49,822 bases of DNA from DATAAZ01 sp036259875. GTDB taxonomy: Bacteria; Actinomycetota; Thermoleophilia; Gaiellales; Gaiellaceae. The stretch lies in the NCBI GenBank assembly GCA_036259875.1, contig DATAAZ010000072.1, positions 1 through 49,822 of the forward strand, given 5' to 3'. This document shows positions 1 through 7,823 of this stretch, piece after piece; positions within the stretch are counted from its first letter, which is position 1; every line of letters starts with the position of its first letter. The notes below the pieces were generated by a model. It saw only the letters and a program-made list of their open reading frames with translations. It was not told the DNA's origin and made no database searches. The position numbers and the translations under genes are program-made.

Positions 1-1044
1 GATCTCGCCGGGCGGCTTGCCCGCCTTGAGCACGAGCTCTGGCTCGAACCGCTCGAGGTCGGGAAGGACGAGCAGGTCGGCCTGGTAGCCGGGCGCGATC
101 GCGCCGAGGTGCGCGAGCCCGTGCCAGGCGGCCGCGTTGAACGAAGCGACGACGAGCGCGTCCTCGGACCGGACGCCGGCGGCGACCGCCTCGCGCACCA
201 TCGAGTTCACGTGTCCTTCCTCGGCGACGTGCTCCGGCTCGCGGTCGTCGGTCGCGAAAGCGATCCGGTGCGGCCCGTACTCATTGATGAGCGGCACGAG
301 GTCGCGGAGGTTCCGCGCCGCGGACGCCTCGCGGATCAGAAGCCACATCCCCGCGCGCAGCCGTTGCCGCCCCTCCTCGAGCGTGAACGCCTCGTGGTCG
401 GAGCGGATCCCGGCGGCTGCGTAGGCGTTCAGGTCGGCGCCCAGGACGCCCGGCGCATGCCCGTCGACGTGCGAGGCGCCCTCGAGCGCAAGCTTCTCGA
501 GCTCCGAGGCGTCACCGGAGATGACGCCGGGGAAGTTCATCATCTCCGCGAGGCCGATCACCCGCTTGCGGCGGAGGAGACCTTCGAGGTCGCCCGGCGT
601 GAGAGCGCGGCGCGGTGACTCGAAGGCGGAGGCCGGCACGGACGACGACGCCATGAAGAAGACGTCGAGCGGGAGATCGTGGCAGAGGTCGGCCAGCCAG
701 TGGACGCCGTCCGTCCCGAGCACGTTCGCGATCTCGTGCGGATCGACGACGACCGCGGTCGTCCCGAGCGGAAGGACGAGACGCGCGAACTCGTCCACGA
801 GGAGCTTCGACGACTCGAGGTGCATGTGCGCGTCGATGAAGCCCGGGACGACGTAGCGGCCGGCCGCGTCGACCTCGTGGTGCGCCTCGTACGCTCCCAG
901 CCCCGCCACGTAGCCGTCGGCAACCGCGACGTCCGTCTCCAGCCACTCGCGCGTGAAGACACAGAACACCCGTCCGCCTCGGACGGCGACGTCCGCCGGC
1001 TCGTCGCCGCGGGCTACGGCCAGCCGGCGCGCCAGGTCGGTCAT
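1..1044 (-). CDS. ade: Adenine deaminase (3' part lies beyond the window)
   Basis: Converts adenine to hypoxanthine plus ammonia; cytoplasmic amidohydrolase-superfamily enzyme. The reading frame is open from an ATG at 1044 to the left window edge (348 codons), so the C-terminal domain is missing here. Family hallmarks seen in order: GFIDAHMHLES with metal-binding H73 and H75, VDPHEIANVLG, LAEMMNFPGV, VDGHAPG, SDHE, ATDDR, EEGHVN and the closing IAPGYQADLLVL strand. The usual REGS motif reads REAS here. It diverges from the molybdenum hydroxylase genes with only 29 bp between starts, which fits a purine catabolism/salvage locus. A TACGTT hexamer ends 9 nt before the start. Family assignment is secure from the motifs. 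Confidence 0.95.
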   Translation of the reverse strand, partial: MTDLARRLAVARGDEPADVAVRGGRVFCVFTREWLETDVAVADGYVAGLGAYEAHHEVDAAGRYVVPGFIDAHMHLESSKLLVDEFARLVLPLGTTAVVVDPHEIANVLGTDGVHWLADLCHDLPLDVFFMASSSVPASAFESPRRALTPGDLEGLLRRKRVIGLAEMMNFPGVISGDASELEKLALEGASHVDGHAPGVLGADLNAYAAAGIRSDHEAFTLEEGRQRLRAGMWLLIREASAARNLRDLVPLINEYGPHRIAFATDDREPEHVAEEGHVNSMVREAVAAGVRSEDALVVASFNAAAWHGLAHLGAIAPGYQADLLVLPDLERFEPELVLKAGKPPGEI

Positions 1045-1053
1045 CGGGGGCGT

Positions 1054-1066
1054 AACGTACTACCCT
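1054..1066. promoter_or_regulatory. Back-to-back -10-like hexamers for ade and the FAD-subunit gene
   Basis: TACGTT (minus strand, 1059 to 1054) lies 9 nt before the ade ATG, and TACCCT (plus, 1061-1066) lies 7 nt before the GTG at 1074. Both fit TANNNT and would give leaderless or nearly leaderless transcripts. No clear -35 elements are visible. Inferred by pattern only. Confidence 0.4.
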
Positions 1067-1073
1067 TGCCCGC

Positions 1074-1862
1074 GTGGACGTGCTGACGCCGCGCACGCTG
1101 GACGAGGCGCTGAAGCTGAAGACCGAGGTTCCCGGCGCCGTCCCGATCGAGGGCGGGACGGATGTCATGGTCGAGCTGAACTTCGACCGCGCGCGGCCGC
1201 CCGCGCTCCTCAACCTGAACGAGGTGCGCGAGCTGAGGGGCTGGTCGCGCGAGAACGGGTCGCTGCGACTCGGCGCGGCGCTCACGTACACGGAGTGCCG
1301 CCGCGACCTTGCCGACATGCTGCCGGCGCTCGCCGAGGCGGCCCGGACGGTCGGCTCGCCGCAGATCCAGAACCGGGGGACGGTGGGCGGCAACCTCGGG
1401 ACCTCGTCTCCGGCCGGCGACGCGCTCCCCCCTCTTCTCATCGAGGAGGCGAACGTCGAGCTCGCGAGCACGCACGGCGAACGCGCCGTCCCGCTCGTGG
1501 ACTTCCTCGTCGGGCCGAAGCGGAACGTCCTCGCGGACGACGAGCTGATCGTGGGCGTCCGCCTGACGCCCTCGGGGGCGCGGCAGACGTTCATGAAGGT
1601 GGGGCCACGGAACGCGATGGTGATCGCGGTCGTCTCGCTTGCCATGTCGGTCGATCGGGAGCGGGGCGAGCTCCGCGCCGCGTACGGATCCGCCGGCCCC
1701 GTGCCGAAGCTCGTGACGGCGCCGCTCGACGAGGCCGACGGCTTTCCGGACCGCGTGGCGGAGGCGGCGCAGCCGATCGACGACGTTCGCGGGACGGCGC
1801 AGTACCGCCGACACGCGCTGCGCGTCCTCACGCGCCGGGCGCTGGAGCGCTGCCTCGCGTGA
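1074..1862 (+). CDS. FAD-binding subunit of a xanthine dehydrogenase family enzyme
   Basis: Medium subunit of a molybdenum hydroxylase; it carries FAD and passes electrons from the 2Fe-2S subunit to the acceptor. The 262-residue protein shows the PCMH-type FAD-binding fold: an IEGGTDVMVELN loop near residues 24-35, then the TVGGNLGTSSPAGDALPPLL segment near residues 102-121 that contacts FAD. A CO-dehydrogenase-flavoprotein-type C-terminal domain follows. The GTG start sits 7 nt after a TACCCT hexamer. Its stop overlaps the start of the iron-sulfur subunit by 4 nt, so the two are translationally coupled. The order FAD, Fe-S, Mo is common in these operons. Confidence 0.93.
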   Translation: MDVLTPRTLDEALKLKTEVPGAVPIEGGTDVMVELNFDRARPPALLNLNEVRELRGWSRENGSLRLGAALTYTECRRDLADMLPALAEAARTVGSPQIQNRGTVGGNLGTSSPAGDALPPLLIEEANVELASTHGERAVPLVDFLVGPKRNVLADDELIVGVRLTPSGARQTFMKVGPRNAMVIAVVSLAMSVDRERGELRAAYGSAGPVPKLVTAPLDEADGFPDRVAEAAQPIDDVRGTAQYRRHALRVLTRRALERCLA

Positions 1863-2317
1863 AGATCGAGCTCCTCGTGAACGGCGAGCGCCGCGACGCC
1901 GACGTCTGGCCGGGGGAGAGCCTGCTCTTTGCGCTTCGCGAGCGGCTCGGTCTCCCGGGGTCGAAGAACGCGTGCGAGCAGGGTGAGTGCGGCTCGTGCT
2001 CCGTCCTCCTCGACGGGACGCTCGTCTGCGCCTGCCTCGTGCTCGCGGCGCAGGCGGACGGGCACGAGGTTGTGACGGTCGAGGCGCTCGCCGACGGCGG
2101 GCGGCTGCACCGCGTCCAGCAGGCGTTCGTGGAAGCGGGCGCGGTGCAATGTGGGTTCTGTACGCCTGGCCTCGTCGTCGCCGCAGCCAATCTCCTCAAT
2201 CGGATCTCCGAGCCGACCGATGACGAGATCCGCGAGGCGCTCTCGGGGAACCTCTGCCGCTGCACGGGCTACGCGAAGATCTTCGATGCGGTGCGCCTCG
2301 CGGCGAGCCTCGCATGA
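1859..2317 (+). CDS. 2Fe-2S subunit of a xanthine dehydrogenase family enzyme
   Basis: Small subunit (152 aa) with two [2Fe-2S] clusters that relay electrons from the molybdenum centre to FAD. The N-terminal plant-ferredoxin-type cluster has C39, C44, C47 and C59. The C-terminal helical domain has the C98-G-F-C101 and C133-R-C135 motifs of the second cluster. The length is typical of the family. GTG start at 1859 overlaps the preceding stop by 4 nt (GTGA). It is followed by a 136-bp gap carrying a repeat element before the catalytic subunit, so the large subunit may be regulated or translated somewhat independently. Confidence 0.95.
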   Translation: MKIELLVNGERRDADVWPGESLLFALRERLGLPGSKNACEQGECGSCSVLLDGTLVCACLVLAAQADGHEVVTVEALADGGRLHRVQQAFVEAGAVQCGFCTPGLVVAAANLLNRISEPTDDEIREALSGNLCRCTGYAKIFDAVRLAASLA

Positions 2318-2394
2318 GGACGAATTCGCACGGGACGCGTCGGCGTCGACGTGAAGTCGGCGCAAACCGCGTGCCCCCCGCGCGCTCCTGCCTC

Positions 2395-2452
2395 GTACGC
2401 TGGAAGGCGGGTGGTGGGTGGTTCCCTCCCCACCCAAGGGTGGGGTGTGCGC
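2395..2452 (+). repeat. 58-bp interspersed repeat, copy 1
   Basis: Matches 6170-6227 in the same orientation at 52 of 58 positions without gaps. It contains a perfect inverted repeat, CCCCACCC-AA-GGGTGGGG (2428-2445). The last bases run directly into the candidate start of the molybdenum subunit gene, and its GGGTGGGG arm could act as a Shine-Dalgarno-like sequence for the GTG at 2454. Weaker similarity may extend upstream of 2395. Confidence 0.8.
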
Positions 2453-2453
2453 C

Positions 2454-4763
2454 GTGAGCCGCTCGGGCGCCGAAACGGAACCTGGACGCGCGATGGGCGT
2501 TCCCGCGACGGCGCCTGGCCGCAGGCTCGAGCACGGGCGGGTCGGCGAGACCGTTCCCCGGCTAGACGGGATCCCGAAGGTGACGGGCGAGTTCGCGTAC
2601 TCGAGCGACCTCTTTGCCGCCGGGATGCTCTGGGGCCACACGGTCCGCAGCCCGCACGCGCACGCCGCAATCCGCGCGATCGAGATCTCGGAGGCGCTGG
2701 CGTCGCCGGGCGTCCATGCCGTTCTGACGCACGACGACGTTCCGGGGAAGAAGCTCTACGGGCTCGAGTTCGCCGACCAGCCCGTGCTGGCGATCGAGCG
2801 CGTCCGCTACTTCGGCGAGCCGGTCGCGCTCGTCGCCGCCGAGCATCCCGAGCAGGCGCGCCGGGCCGCCGAGAAGGTCCGCGTCGAGTACGAGCCGTTC
2901 GAGCCGGTGACCGATCCCGAACGCGCGCTCGAACAGGAGGACCTGCATCCGGAGCGGCCGACCGAGGAAGCGGGCTACTACGACGACCCCCGCCCGAACG
3001 TCGTTCGTACGATCGTCATCCGCCACGGCGATCCCGACACCGAGGCGGACGTCTCGGTCTCCGGCTATTACGAGCTCGGAAGCCAGGACCAGGCGTTCCT
3101 CGGGCCCGAGTCCGGTCTGGCCGTTCCCGACGGCGAGGGCGGGGTGGACGTCTACGTCGCGACGCAGTGGCTGCACGTCGATCGCGCCCAGGTCGCGCCG
3201 TGTCTCGGGCTCCGCGACGAGCAGGTGCGGATCCACCTCGCCGGAGTGGGCGGCGCCTTCGGCGGACGCGAGGACCTCTCGATGCAGATCCATGGCGCGC
3301 TTCTCGCGCTCCACACGGCCCGCCCGGTAAAGATCGTCTACAGCCGCGAGGAGTCGTTCGTCGGCCACGTCCATCGGCACTCCGCGCGGATCTGGATGGA
3401 GCACCGGGCGAGACGGGACGGGAGGCTCGTCTGCGTCCGCGCGCGCATCCTCCTCGACGGCGGCGCGTACGCCTCGAGCACGACCGCGGTGACGTCGAAT
3501 GCTGCCTCCTTCGCCTGCGGCCCGTACGCCGTCGAGAACGCCCTCGTGGAAGCGACATCCGTGTACACGAACAACCCGCCCTGCGGCGCCATGCGGGGCT
3601 TCGGCGCCGTCCAGGTCTGCTTCGCGCACGAGGCCCAGATGGACAAGCTCGCGCGCGAGCTCGGTCTCGATCCGGTCGAGCTTCGCCTGCGAAACGCGCT
3701 GGCGCCCGGCGATGTGATGCCGAACGGCCAGCGCGTGACCGGGTCGCTGCCGGTCGCCGAGGTGATCGAGCGCTGTGCCGCGCTCCGAGTTCCCGACCCC
3801 GAGGAGCTTCCGCGGGATCCGATCCGGCTTCCGGGCGGCTCGGGGAACGTCACCCGTGGCGAGGGTGTGAAGCGGGGTGTCGGCTTCGCGATCGGGTTCA
3901 AGAACGTCTGCTACTCGCACGGGTTCGACGACTACTGCTCTGCGCGCGTCCGCCTCTTCCCGAACGCCGACGGCGCGCTCGCTGCTGAGGTGCACTGCGC
4001 CGCGGCCGAGGTCGGACAGGGCGTCACGAATGTGCTCGCGCAGGTGGCGCGCACGGAGCTCGAGATCGCGAACGTCGTCCTCGCGCCGCACACGACGGCG
4101 TCCGTCGACTCGGCCGGGTCGTCCTCCGCCTCGCGGATGACGTGGATGGCGTCCGGAGCGCTCCAGGCGGCGTGCCGTGCCGCGCGCGAGGAGCTCGCGC
4201 GCCGCGGTGGCTCGCTCGCCTCAGGGCAGGAAATCGACGTCGAGCGCGTCTACCGTCATCCGCAGACCTGGCCGCTCGACCCGGACACGGGGAAGGTGAA
4301 GGGCGAGCGCGCCCACGTCGCGTTCATCTGCTCGGCGATGCGAGCTGTCGTCGAGGTGGACAGCGAGCTTGGCCTCACCCGCGTCGTCTGGATCGGGACC
4401 GCGCAGGACGTCGGGAAGGCGCTCAACCCGCAGGCCGTCGAGGGCCAGATCGAGGGAGGGACCGCGCAGGGGCTCGGCCTCGCCCTCATGGAGGAGATCC
4501 AGACGCGCGGCGGCCTCATCACGAACGCCAGCTTCACCGACTACCTGATCCCGACCGCACTCGACATGCCGCCCCTCGCGATCGAGCTCGTCGAGGAGCC
4601 GGAGCCGGATGCGCCTTACGGCGCGAAGGGCGTCGGCGAGCCGCCGACCGTCGTCGCGACGGCGGCGATCGCGGCCGCGCTTCGCGACGCGACGGGCCGC
4701 GAGCTTGCCCGCGTGCCGGTCCGCCCGGACGATCTCGTCGGGCTCACGGACGGTAGAGCGTAA
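2454..4763 (+). CDS. Molybdopterin-binding catalytic subunit, xanthine dehydrogenase type
   Basis: Large subunit (769 aa) of a molybdenum hydroxylase, presumed to act on a purine or other N-heterocycle because ade is adjacent. Motifs seen: GETVPRLDGIPKVTGEFAYSSD at the start of the aldehyde oxidase/xanthine dehydrogenase a/b-hammerhead domain, GGAFGGRED, the PCGAMRGFGAVQ loop, and GAKGVGEPPT carrying the catalytic glutamate. The AYRCSFR active-site loop of aerobic CO dehydrogenases is absent, so this is not CoxL. The start is uncertain: GTG 2454 directly follows the repeat, and ATG 2493 gives 756 aa. The frame also stays open back through the repeat to 2418, which I regard as artefact. The 3' end overlaps the convergent transporter gene by 20 bp. 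Confidence 0.93.
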   Translation: MSRSGAETEPGRAMGVPATAPGRRLEHGRVGETVPRLDGIPKVTGEFAYSSDLFAAGMLWGHTVRSPHAHAAIRAIEISEALASPGVHAVLTHDDVPGKKLYGLEFADQPVLAIERVRYFGEPVALVAAEHPEQARRAAEKVRVEYEPFEPVTDPERALEQEDLHPERPTEEAGYYDDPRPNVVRTIVIRHGDPDTEADVSVSGYYELGSQDQAFLGPESGLAVPDGEGGVDVYVATQWLHVDRAQVAPCLGLRDEQVRIHLAGVGGAFGGREDLSMQIHGALLALHTARPVKIVYSREESFVGHVHRHSARIWMEHRARRDGRLVCVRARILLDGGAYASSTTAVTSNAASFACGPYAVENALVEATSVYTNNPPCGAMRGFGAVQVCFAHEAQMDKLARELGLDPVELRLRNALAPGDVMPNGQRVTGSLPVAEVIERCAALRVPDPEELPRDPIRLPGGSGNVTRGEGVKRGVGFAIGFKNVCYSHGFDDYCSARVRLFPNADGALAAEVHCAAAEVGQGVTNVLAQVARTELEIANVVLAPHTTASVDSAGSSSASRMTWMASGALQAACRAAREELARRGGSLASGQEIDVERVYRHPQTWPLDPDTGKVKGERAHVAFICSAMRAVVEVDSELGLTRVVWIGTAQDVGKALNPQAVEGQIEGGTAQGLGLALMEEIQTRGGLITNASFTDYLIPTALDMPPLAIELVEEPEPDAPYGAKGVGEPPTVVATAAIAAALRDATGRELARVPVRPDDLVGLTDGRA

Positions 4764-5196
4764 GCGCTGCCCCGACGGCGAGAAGCGCCACGCCGAGAAC
4801 CCGCGTCGGGCTGAGGCCTATCCGTTCCAACCCGAACCAGCCGTAGCGATCGATCACGGCCGCCGCGACGAGGTTGCCGGCAATAACGAGCGCGATCGTG
4901 GTCGTCGTCCCGATGCGGGGCGGCGCGAGCGCGACCGCGAAGACGATCAGCGCGCTCATGACGCCGGCGAGCCACAGCCACGGCGGCGCGCTGAATCCTT
5001 CCCCGACGCCGCTCACGCTCTGGCGGAAGACGAGAACCGCGGCGAAGGCAACGGCCGTCGTGACGGTGCTTGCGAACGCGACGGCCTCGAGGACACCGAT
5101 CCGCTCGCCGAAGCGGCCCATCAGCGCCGCCTGAACCGCGCCGGCGAACCCCGCAACCACGCAGACGCCGACCGCTACCGCGTTTCCCGCCCCCAC
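4744..5196 (-). CDS. YdcZ/DUF606-type DMT-family membrane transporter
   Basis: A 150-aa, mostly hydrophobic protein with about five predicted membrane segments. It resembles the short DMT-superfamily proteins of the YdcZ (DUF606) family, thought to transport small molecules as dimers; the substrate is unknown. Recognisable stretches are the N-terminal GAVQAALMGRFGERIG, the central WLWLAGVMSALIV and IALVIAGNLVAAAVIDRYGWF. The GTG start at 5196 has a strong AGGAGG Shine-Dalgarno a few bases upstream. It is transcribed away from the crotonase at 5248 and overlaps the molybdenum subunit gene tail to tail. Confidence 0.8.
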   Translation of the reverse strand: MGAGNAVAVGVCVVAGFAGAVQAALMGRFGERIGVLEAVAFASTVTTAVAFAAVLVFRQSVSGVGEGFSAPPWLWLAGVMSALIVFAVALAPPRIGTTTTIALVIAGNLVAAAVIDRYGWFGLERIGLSPTRVLGVALLAVGAALTLYRP

Positions 5197-5232
5197 GCGT
5201 CCTCCTCTCCTCGCGAACGAAGGGCGAAGCTA

Positions 5233-5238
5233 TACGCT
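5233..5238 (+). promoter_or_regulatory. TACGCT -10-like hexamer
   Basis: TANNNT hexamer 9 nt before the ATG at 5248, fitting the leaderless pattern seen elsewhere in the window. No -35 is evident. Confidence 0.35.
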
Positions 5239-5247
5239 CCCGGCCCG

Positions 5248-6063
5248 ATGGCGGAGCCGCTGCGTCCCGAGCCGGTCGCGCCCGCCGCGCTCGGCTTCGA
5301 GAAGATCGTTTACGAGAAGGCCCCGCCGCGGGCGACGATCACGCTCAACCGCCCCGAAATTCTGAACGCGTTCGATTTTCAGATGCTGCGCGAGCTTGCG
5401 CGCGCGTGTGAGGACGCCTCCTACGACGACGAGATCCGGGCGGTTGTTCTCACCGGGACGGGCCGCGCCTTCTGCGTCGGCGCCGACCTCAGGTCGTGGG
5501 CGGACGAGTATCTGGGGAATCCGAACGAGTACTGGAAGTGGTTCGGCGCCTTCAAGGATGCGCACGACCGGCTCCGCGAGATCGGCAAGCCAACACTCGC
5601 GCGCATCAACGGGATCTGCGTCGGCGGCGGCAACGAGCTCCAGATGGCCTGCGACCTCGCCGTCATGGTCGAGGACGCGTTCATCCGCCACGTCGGCCCG
5701 GAGCACGGGTCGGTCCCTGCCGGGGGCGCGACGCAGTGGCTCACGATCCTGGTCGGGGACCGGCGCGCGCGCGAGATCGTCCTCATGTGCGACGAGATTC
5801 CGGCCGGGACGGCAGCGGAGTGGGGGCTCGTGAACTGGGTCGTGCCGGCCCCGGAGCTCGACGCGAAGGTCGACGCGGTCGTCGAGAACCTCGTCCGCAA
5901 GCTTCCGCAGACGACCCGCTACGCGAAACAGCACCTGAACTTCTGGAAGGACCTCGCCTGGCACGAGACGATCAACCATGCGCGCGACTGGCTCGCACTC
6001 TCGATGGCGACCGAGGAGCCGCAGACCGCCGTGCGCCGCTTCCTCGAGAAGGGCGGCCGGTGA
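5248..6063 (+). CDS. Crotonase-family enzyme, MenB/BadI/BamA-like
   Basis: A 271-aa enoyl-CoA hydratase/isomerase fold protein acting on an acyl-CoA. Oxyanion-hole loops are visible at GRAFCVGADLRSW and ICVGGGNELQMACDLAV. Unlike the two neighbouring crotonases, the segment following the active site reads HVGPEHGSVPAGGATQWL and then RAREIVLMCDEIPAG and WGLVNWVVPAPEL. In my recollection this pattern resembles ring-cleaving or ring-forming crotonases such as 6-oxocyclohexenecarbonyl-CoA hydrolase (BamA), BadI and MenB rather than PaaF. ATG at 5248 follows a TACGCT hexamer. It starts the run that leads into the paaF-like and paaG-like genes, from which it is separated by a 195-bp gap holding the second repeat copy. 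Exact substrate unknown. Confidence 0.8.
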   Translation: MAEPLRPEPVAPAALGFEKIVYEKAPPRATITLNRPEILNAFDFQMLRELARACEDASYDDEIRAVVLTGTGRAFCVGADLRSWADEYLGNPNEYWKWFGAFKDAHDRLREIGKPTLARINGICVGGGNELQMACDLAVMVEDAFIRHVGPEHGSVPAGGATQWLTILVGDRRAREIVLMCDEIPAGTAAEWGLVNWVVPAPELDAKVDAVVENLVRKLPQTTRYAKQHLNFWKDLAWHETINHARDWLALSMATEEPQTAVRRFLEKGGR

Positions 6064-6169
6064 CCGCCCCGCACGGCGCCGTTCGGAGCGCCCAGGGCCC
6101 GGCCGCGCGAGGAGTGGGAATCGAGGCGCCTTCGGCCCGAATCGACTCAGCTCCGCGCGGTTCGCGGCG

Positions 6170-6227
6170 GTACGCTGGAACGCGGGCGGCGGGTGGTTCC
6201 TTCCCCTCCCAAGGGTGGGGTGCGCGC
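6170..6227 (+). repeat. 58-bp interspersed repeat, copy 2
   Basis: Second copy of the 2395-2452 element, same orientation, again in a gap just before a coding start. The hairpin core is CCCCTCCC-AA-GGGTGGGG, with one mismatch in the stem compared with copy 1. The six differences between copies are mostly transitions, as expected of an element diverging in place. Confidence 0.8.
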
Positions 6228-6258
6228 GGATGCGGTCGCCGACGTCCGCCCGGCGGCG

Positions 6259-7035
6259 ATGAGTGACGACGCGCTCGTCCTCGTCGAGCGCGACGAGCCG
6301 ATCGCGGTCGTCACGCTCAACCGGCCGAAGCAGCTGAACGCGCTCTCCGAGCCCCTCATGGACGAGCTTGTCGCGCGCCTCGCCGAGCTCGATCGCGACG
6401 ACGCCGTCCGTTGCATCGTCCTCGCGGGGTCGGAGCGCGCGTTCGCGGCGGGCGCGGATATCGGCGAGCTCGCACAGGCGAGCGCGATCGAGATGCTCTA
6501 CGCGCGCCGTGTCGAGCGCTGGGACACAATCCGTCGGCTCTGGACGCCGCTCGTCGGGGCGGTGTCGGGCTACTGCCTCGGCGGCGGCAACGAGCTCGCG
6601 ATGAGCTGCGATCTCGTGATCGCCTCCGAGACGGCACGCTTCGGCCAGCCCGAGACCAGCCTGGGGATCATCCCGGGCGCGGGCGGCACGCAGCGCCTCA
6701 CGCGTGCGATCGGGAAGGCGAAGACGATGGACGTCGTCCTCACCGGTCGCTTCCTCGACGCCTTCGAGGCCGAGCGGGCCGGGCTGGTCGCGCGAGTCGT
6801 CGCGCGCGAGGCGTGGCTCGAGGAGGCAAAGCGCGTGGCGCGCGAGATCGCGTCGCGAGCGCCCGTCGCCCAGCGCCTCGCAAAGGAGGCAATCGATCGC
6901 GCCTTCGATTCGACGCTCGAGCTCGGACTCGAGCACGAGCGTCGGCTCCTCTACCTCGCGTTCGCCTCCGAGGACGCTCGCGAGGGGCTGACCGCGTTTG
7001 CCGAGAAGCGCGAGCCCGAGTTCGAGGGGCGGTGA
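6259..7035 (+). CDS. Enoyl-CoA hydratase, PaaF-like
   Basis: A 258-aa crotonase. The hydratase-type catalytic pair is visible: the glutamate in GYCLGGGNELAMSCD and the one in FGQPETSLGIIPGAGGTQRL, both characteristic of true enoyl-CoA hydratases. With the adjacent paaG-like gene and the facing paaABCD operon, the likely role is 2,3-dehydroadipyl-CoA hydratase in phenylacetate degradation, although a general beta-oxidation hydratase cannot be excluded. ATG 6259 is chosen because homologous sequence starts at SDDALVLVERD; the upstream in-frame codons from 6193 are translated repeat. The stop overlaps the next start by 4 nt. Confidence 0.88.
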   Translation: MSDDALVLVERDEPIAVVTLNRPKQLNALSEPLMDELVARLAELDRDDAVRCIVLAGSERAFAAGADIGELAQASAIEMLYARRVERWDTIRRLWTPLVGAVSGYCLGGGNELAMSCDLVIASETARFGQPETSLGIIPGAGGTQRLTRAIGKAKTMDVVLTGRFLDAFEAERAGLVARVVAREAWLEEAKRVAREIASRAPVAQRLAKEAIDRAFDSTLELGLEHERRLLYLAFASEDAREGLTAFAEKREPEFEGR

Positions 7036-7820
7036 GCGAAGCGATCGAGATTGCGGACGTCGAGAGCGAGCGCGACGGCGGCGTCATGACGATTCGGTTC
7101 AACCGGCCGGACGTCCTGAACGCGTTCAACGCCTCGATGCACGCGGCACTCGCGGACGCGCTCAAGGAGGCGCGCGACGCCGCCGTCCGCGCGGTCGTCC
7201 TCACGGGAGCCGGCCGCGCGTTTTGCGTCGGCCAGGACCTGCGCGAGCTCCGCGAGGGAACCGGAGACATCGCGGGCCGGCTTCGCCGGCACTACCACCC
7301 GAACGTCGTTGCTCTCCGTACGCTCGAGAAGCCCGTGCTCGCCGCGGTCAACGGTGCGGCCGCGGGCGCCGGGCTCTCGTTCGCCTTCGCGTGCGATGTG
7401 CGGATCGCCTCCGACCGGGCGAGCTTTGTCCCGGCGTTCATCAAGATCGGCCTCGTCCCGGATTCCGGCTGCTCGTTCTTCGCGTCCCGGCTCCTCGGGT
7501 ACGCCCGCGCGTTCGAGTGGCTCGCGACGGGCAGGACGCTGACGGCGGCCGAGGCGCACGCCTGGGGACTGGTGTCCGAGGTCGTCGAGCACGAGCGCTT
7601 TGCGGCACGGACTGCCGAGCTCGCTGCGTCGCTCGCCGAGCTCCCGACCCGAGGAGCGGCGATGACGAAGCGGCTTCTCGAACGCGCCGCCATCTCCGCG
7701 CTCGCCGAGCAGCTTGACTGGGAGGCGCAGCTCCAGTCGGCGGCGACGCGGACCGAGGACTTCGCCGAGGGCGTCGCCGCGTTCCTCGAGAAGCGCGACC
7801 CCGCGTTCCGCGGTCGGTGA
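7032..7820 (+). CDS. paaG: Enoyl-CoA isomerase, PaaG-like
   Basis: A 262-aa crotonase, probably the 1,2-epoxyphenylacetyl-CoA isomerase that turns the PaaABCDE product into the oxepin. The oxyanion loop is AFCVGQDLRE. At the first catalytic position the usual GGGNE is replaced by AAAGAGLSFAFACD, so the hydratase glutamate is missing, and the second position reads FIKIGLVPDSGCSFF with an aspartate. That is the isomerase signature seen in PaaG. GTG start at 7032 in a GTGA overlap with the preceding gene. It converges on the minus-strand lipoprotein gene with 3 bp between stops. Confidence 0.87.
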   Translation: MSEAIEIADVESERDGGVMTIRFNRPDVLNAFNASMHAALADALKEARDAAVRAVVLTGAGRAFCVGQDLRELREGTGDIAGRLRRHYHPNVVALRTLEKPVLAAVNGAAAGAGLSFAFACDVRIASDRASFVPAFIKIGLVPDSGCSFFASRLLGYARAFEWLATGRTLTAAEAHAWGLVSEVVEHERFAARTAELAASLAELPTRGAAMTKRLLERAAISALAEQLDWEAQLQSAATRTEDFAEGVAAFLEKRDPAFRGR

Positions 7821-7823
7821 TCG

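Noticed and set aside
2418..2453. Extended N-terminus MVPSPPKGG for the molybdenum subunit, and likewise 6193-6258 for the PaaF-like hydratase
   Set aside because: Both are translations of the 58-bp repeat; family homology begins downstream at the chosen starts.
512..2641. Very long open frame on the minus strand (709 codons), and similar long antisense frames at 5230-6936 and 2562-4091
   Set aside because: They run opposite to well-supported genes, have arginine/proline-rich composition without recognisable motifs, and result from high GC lowering stop frequency.
2454..4763. Aerobic CO dehydrogenase large subunit
   Set aside because: The diagnostic AYRCSFR loop is absent and the RGFGAVQ loop is xanthine-dehydrogenase-like.
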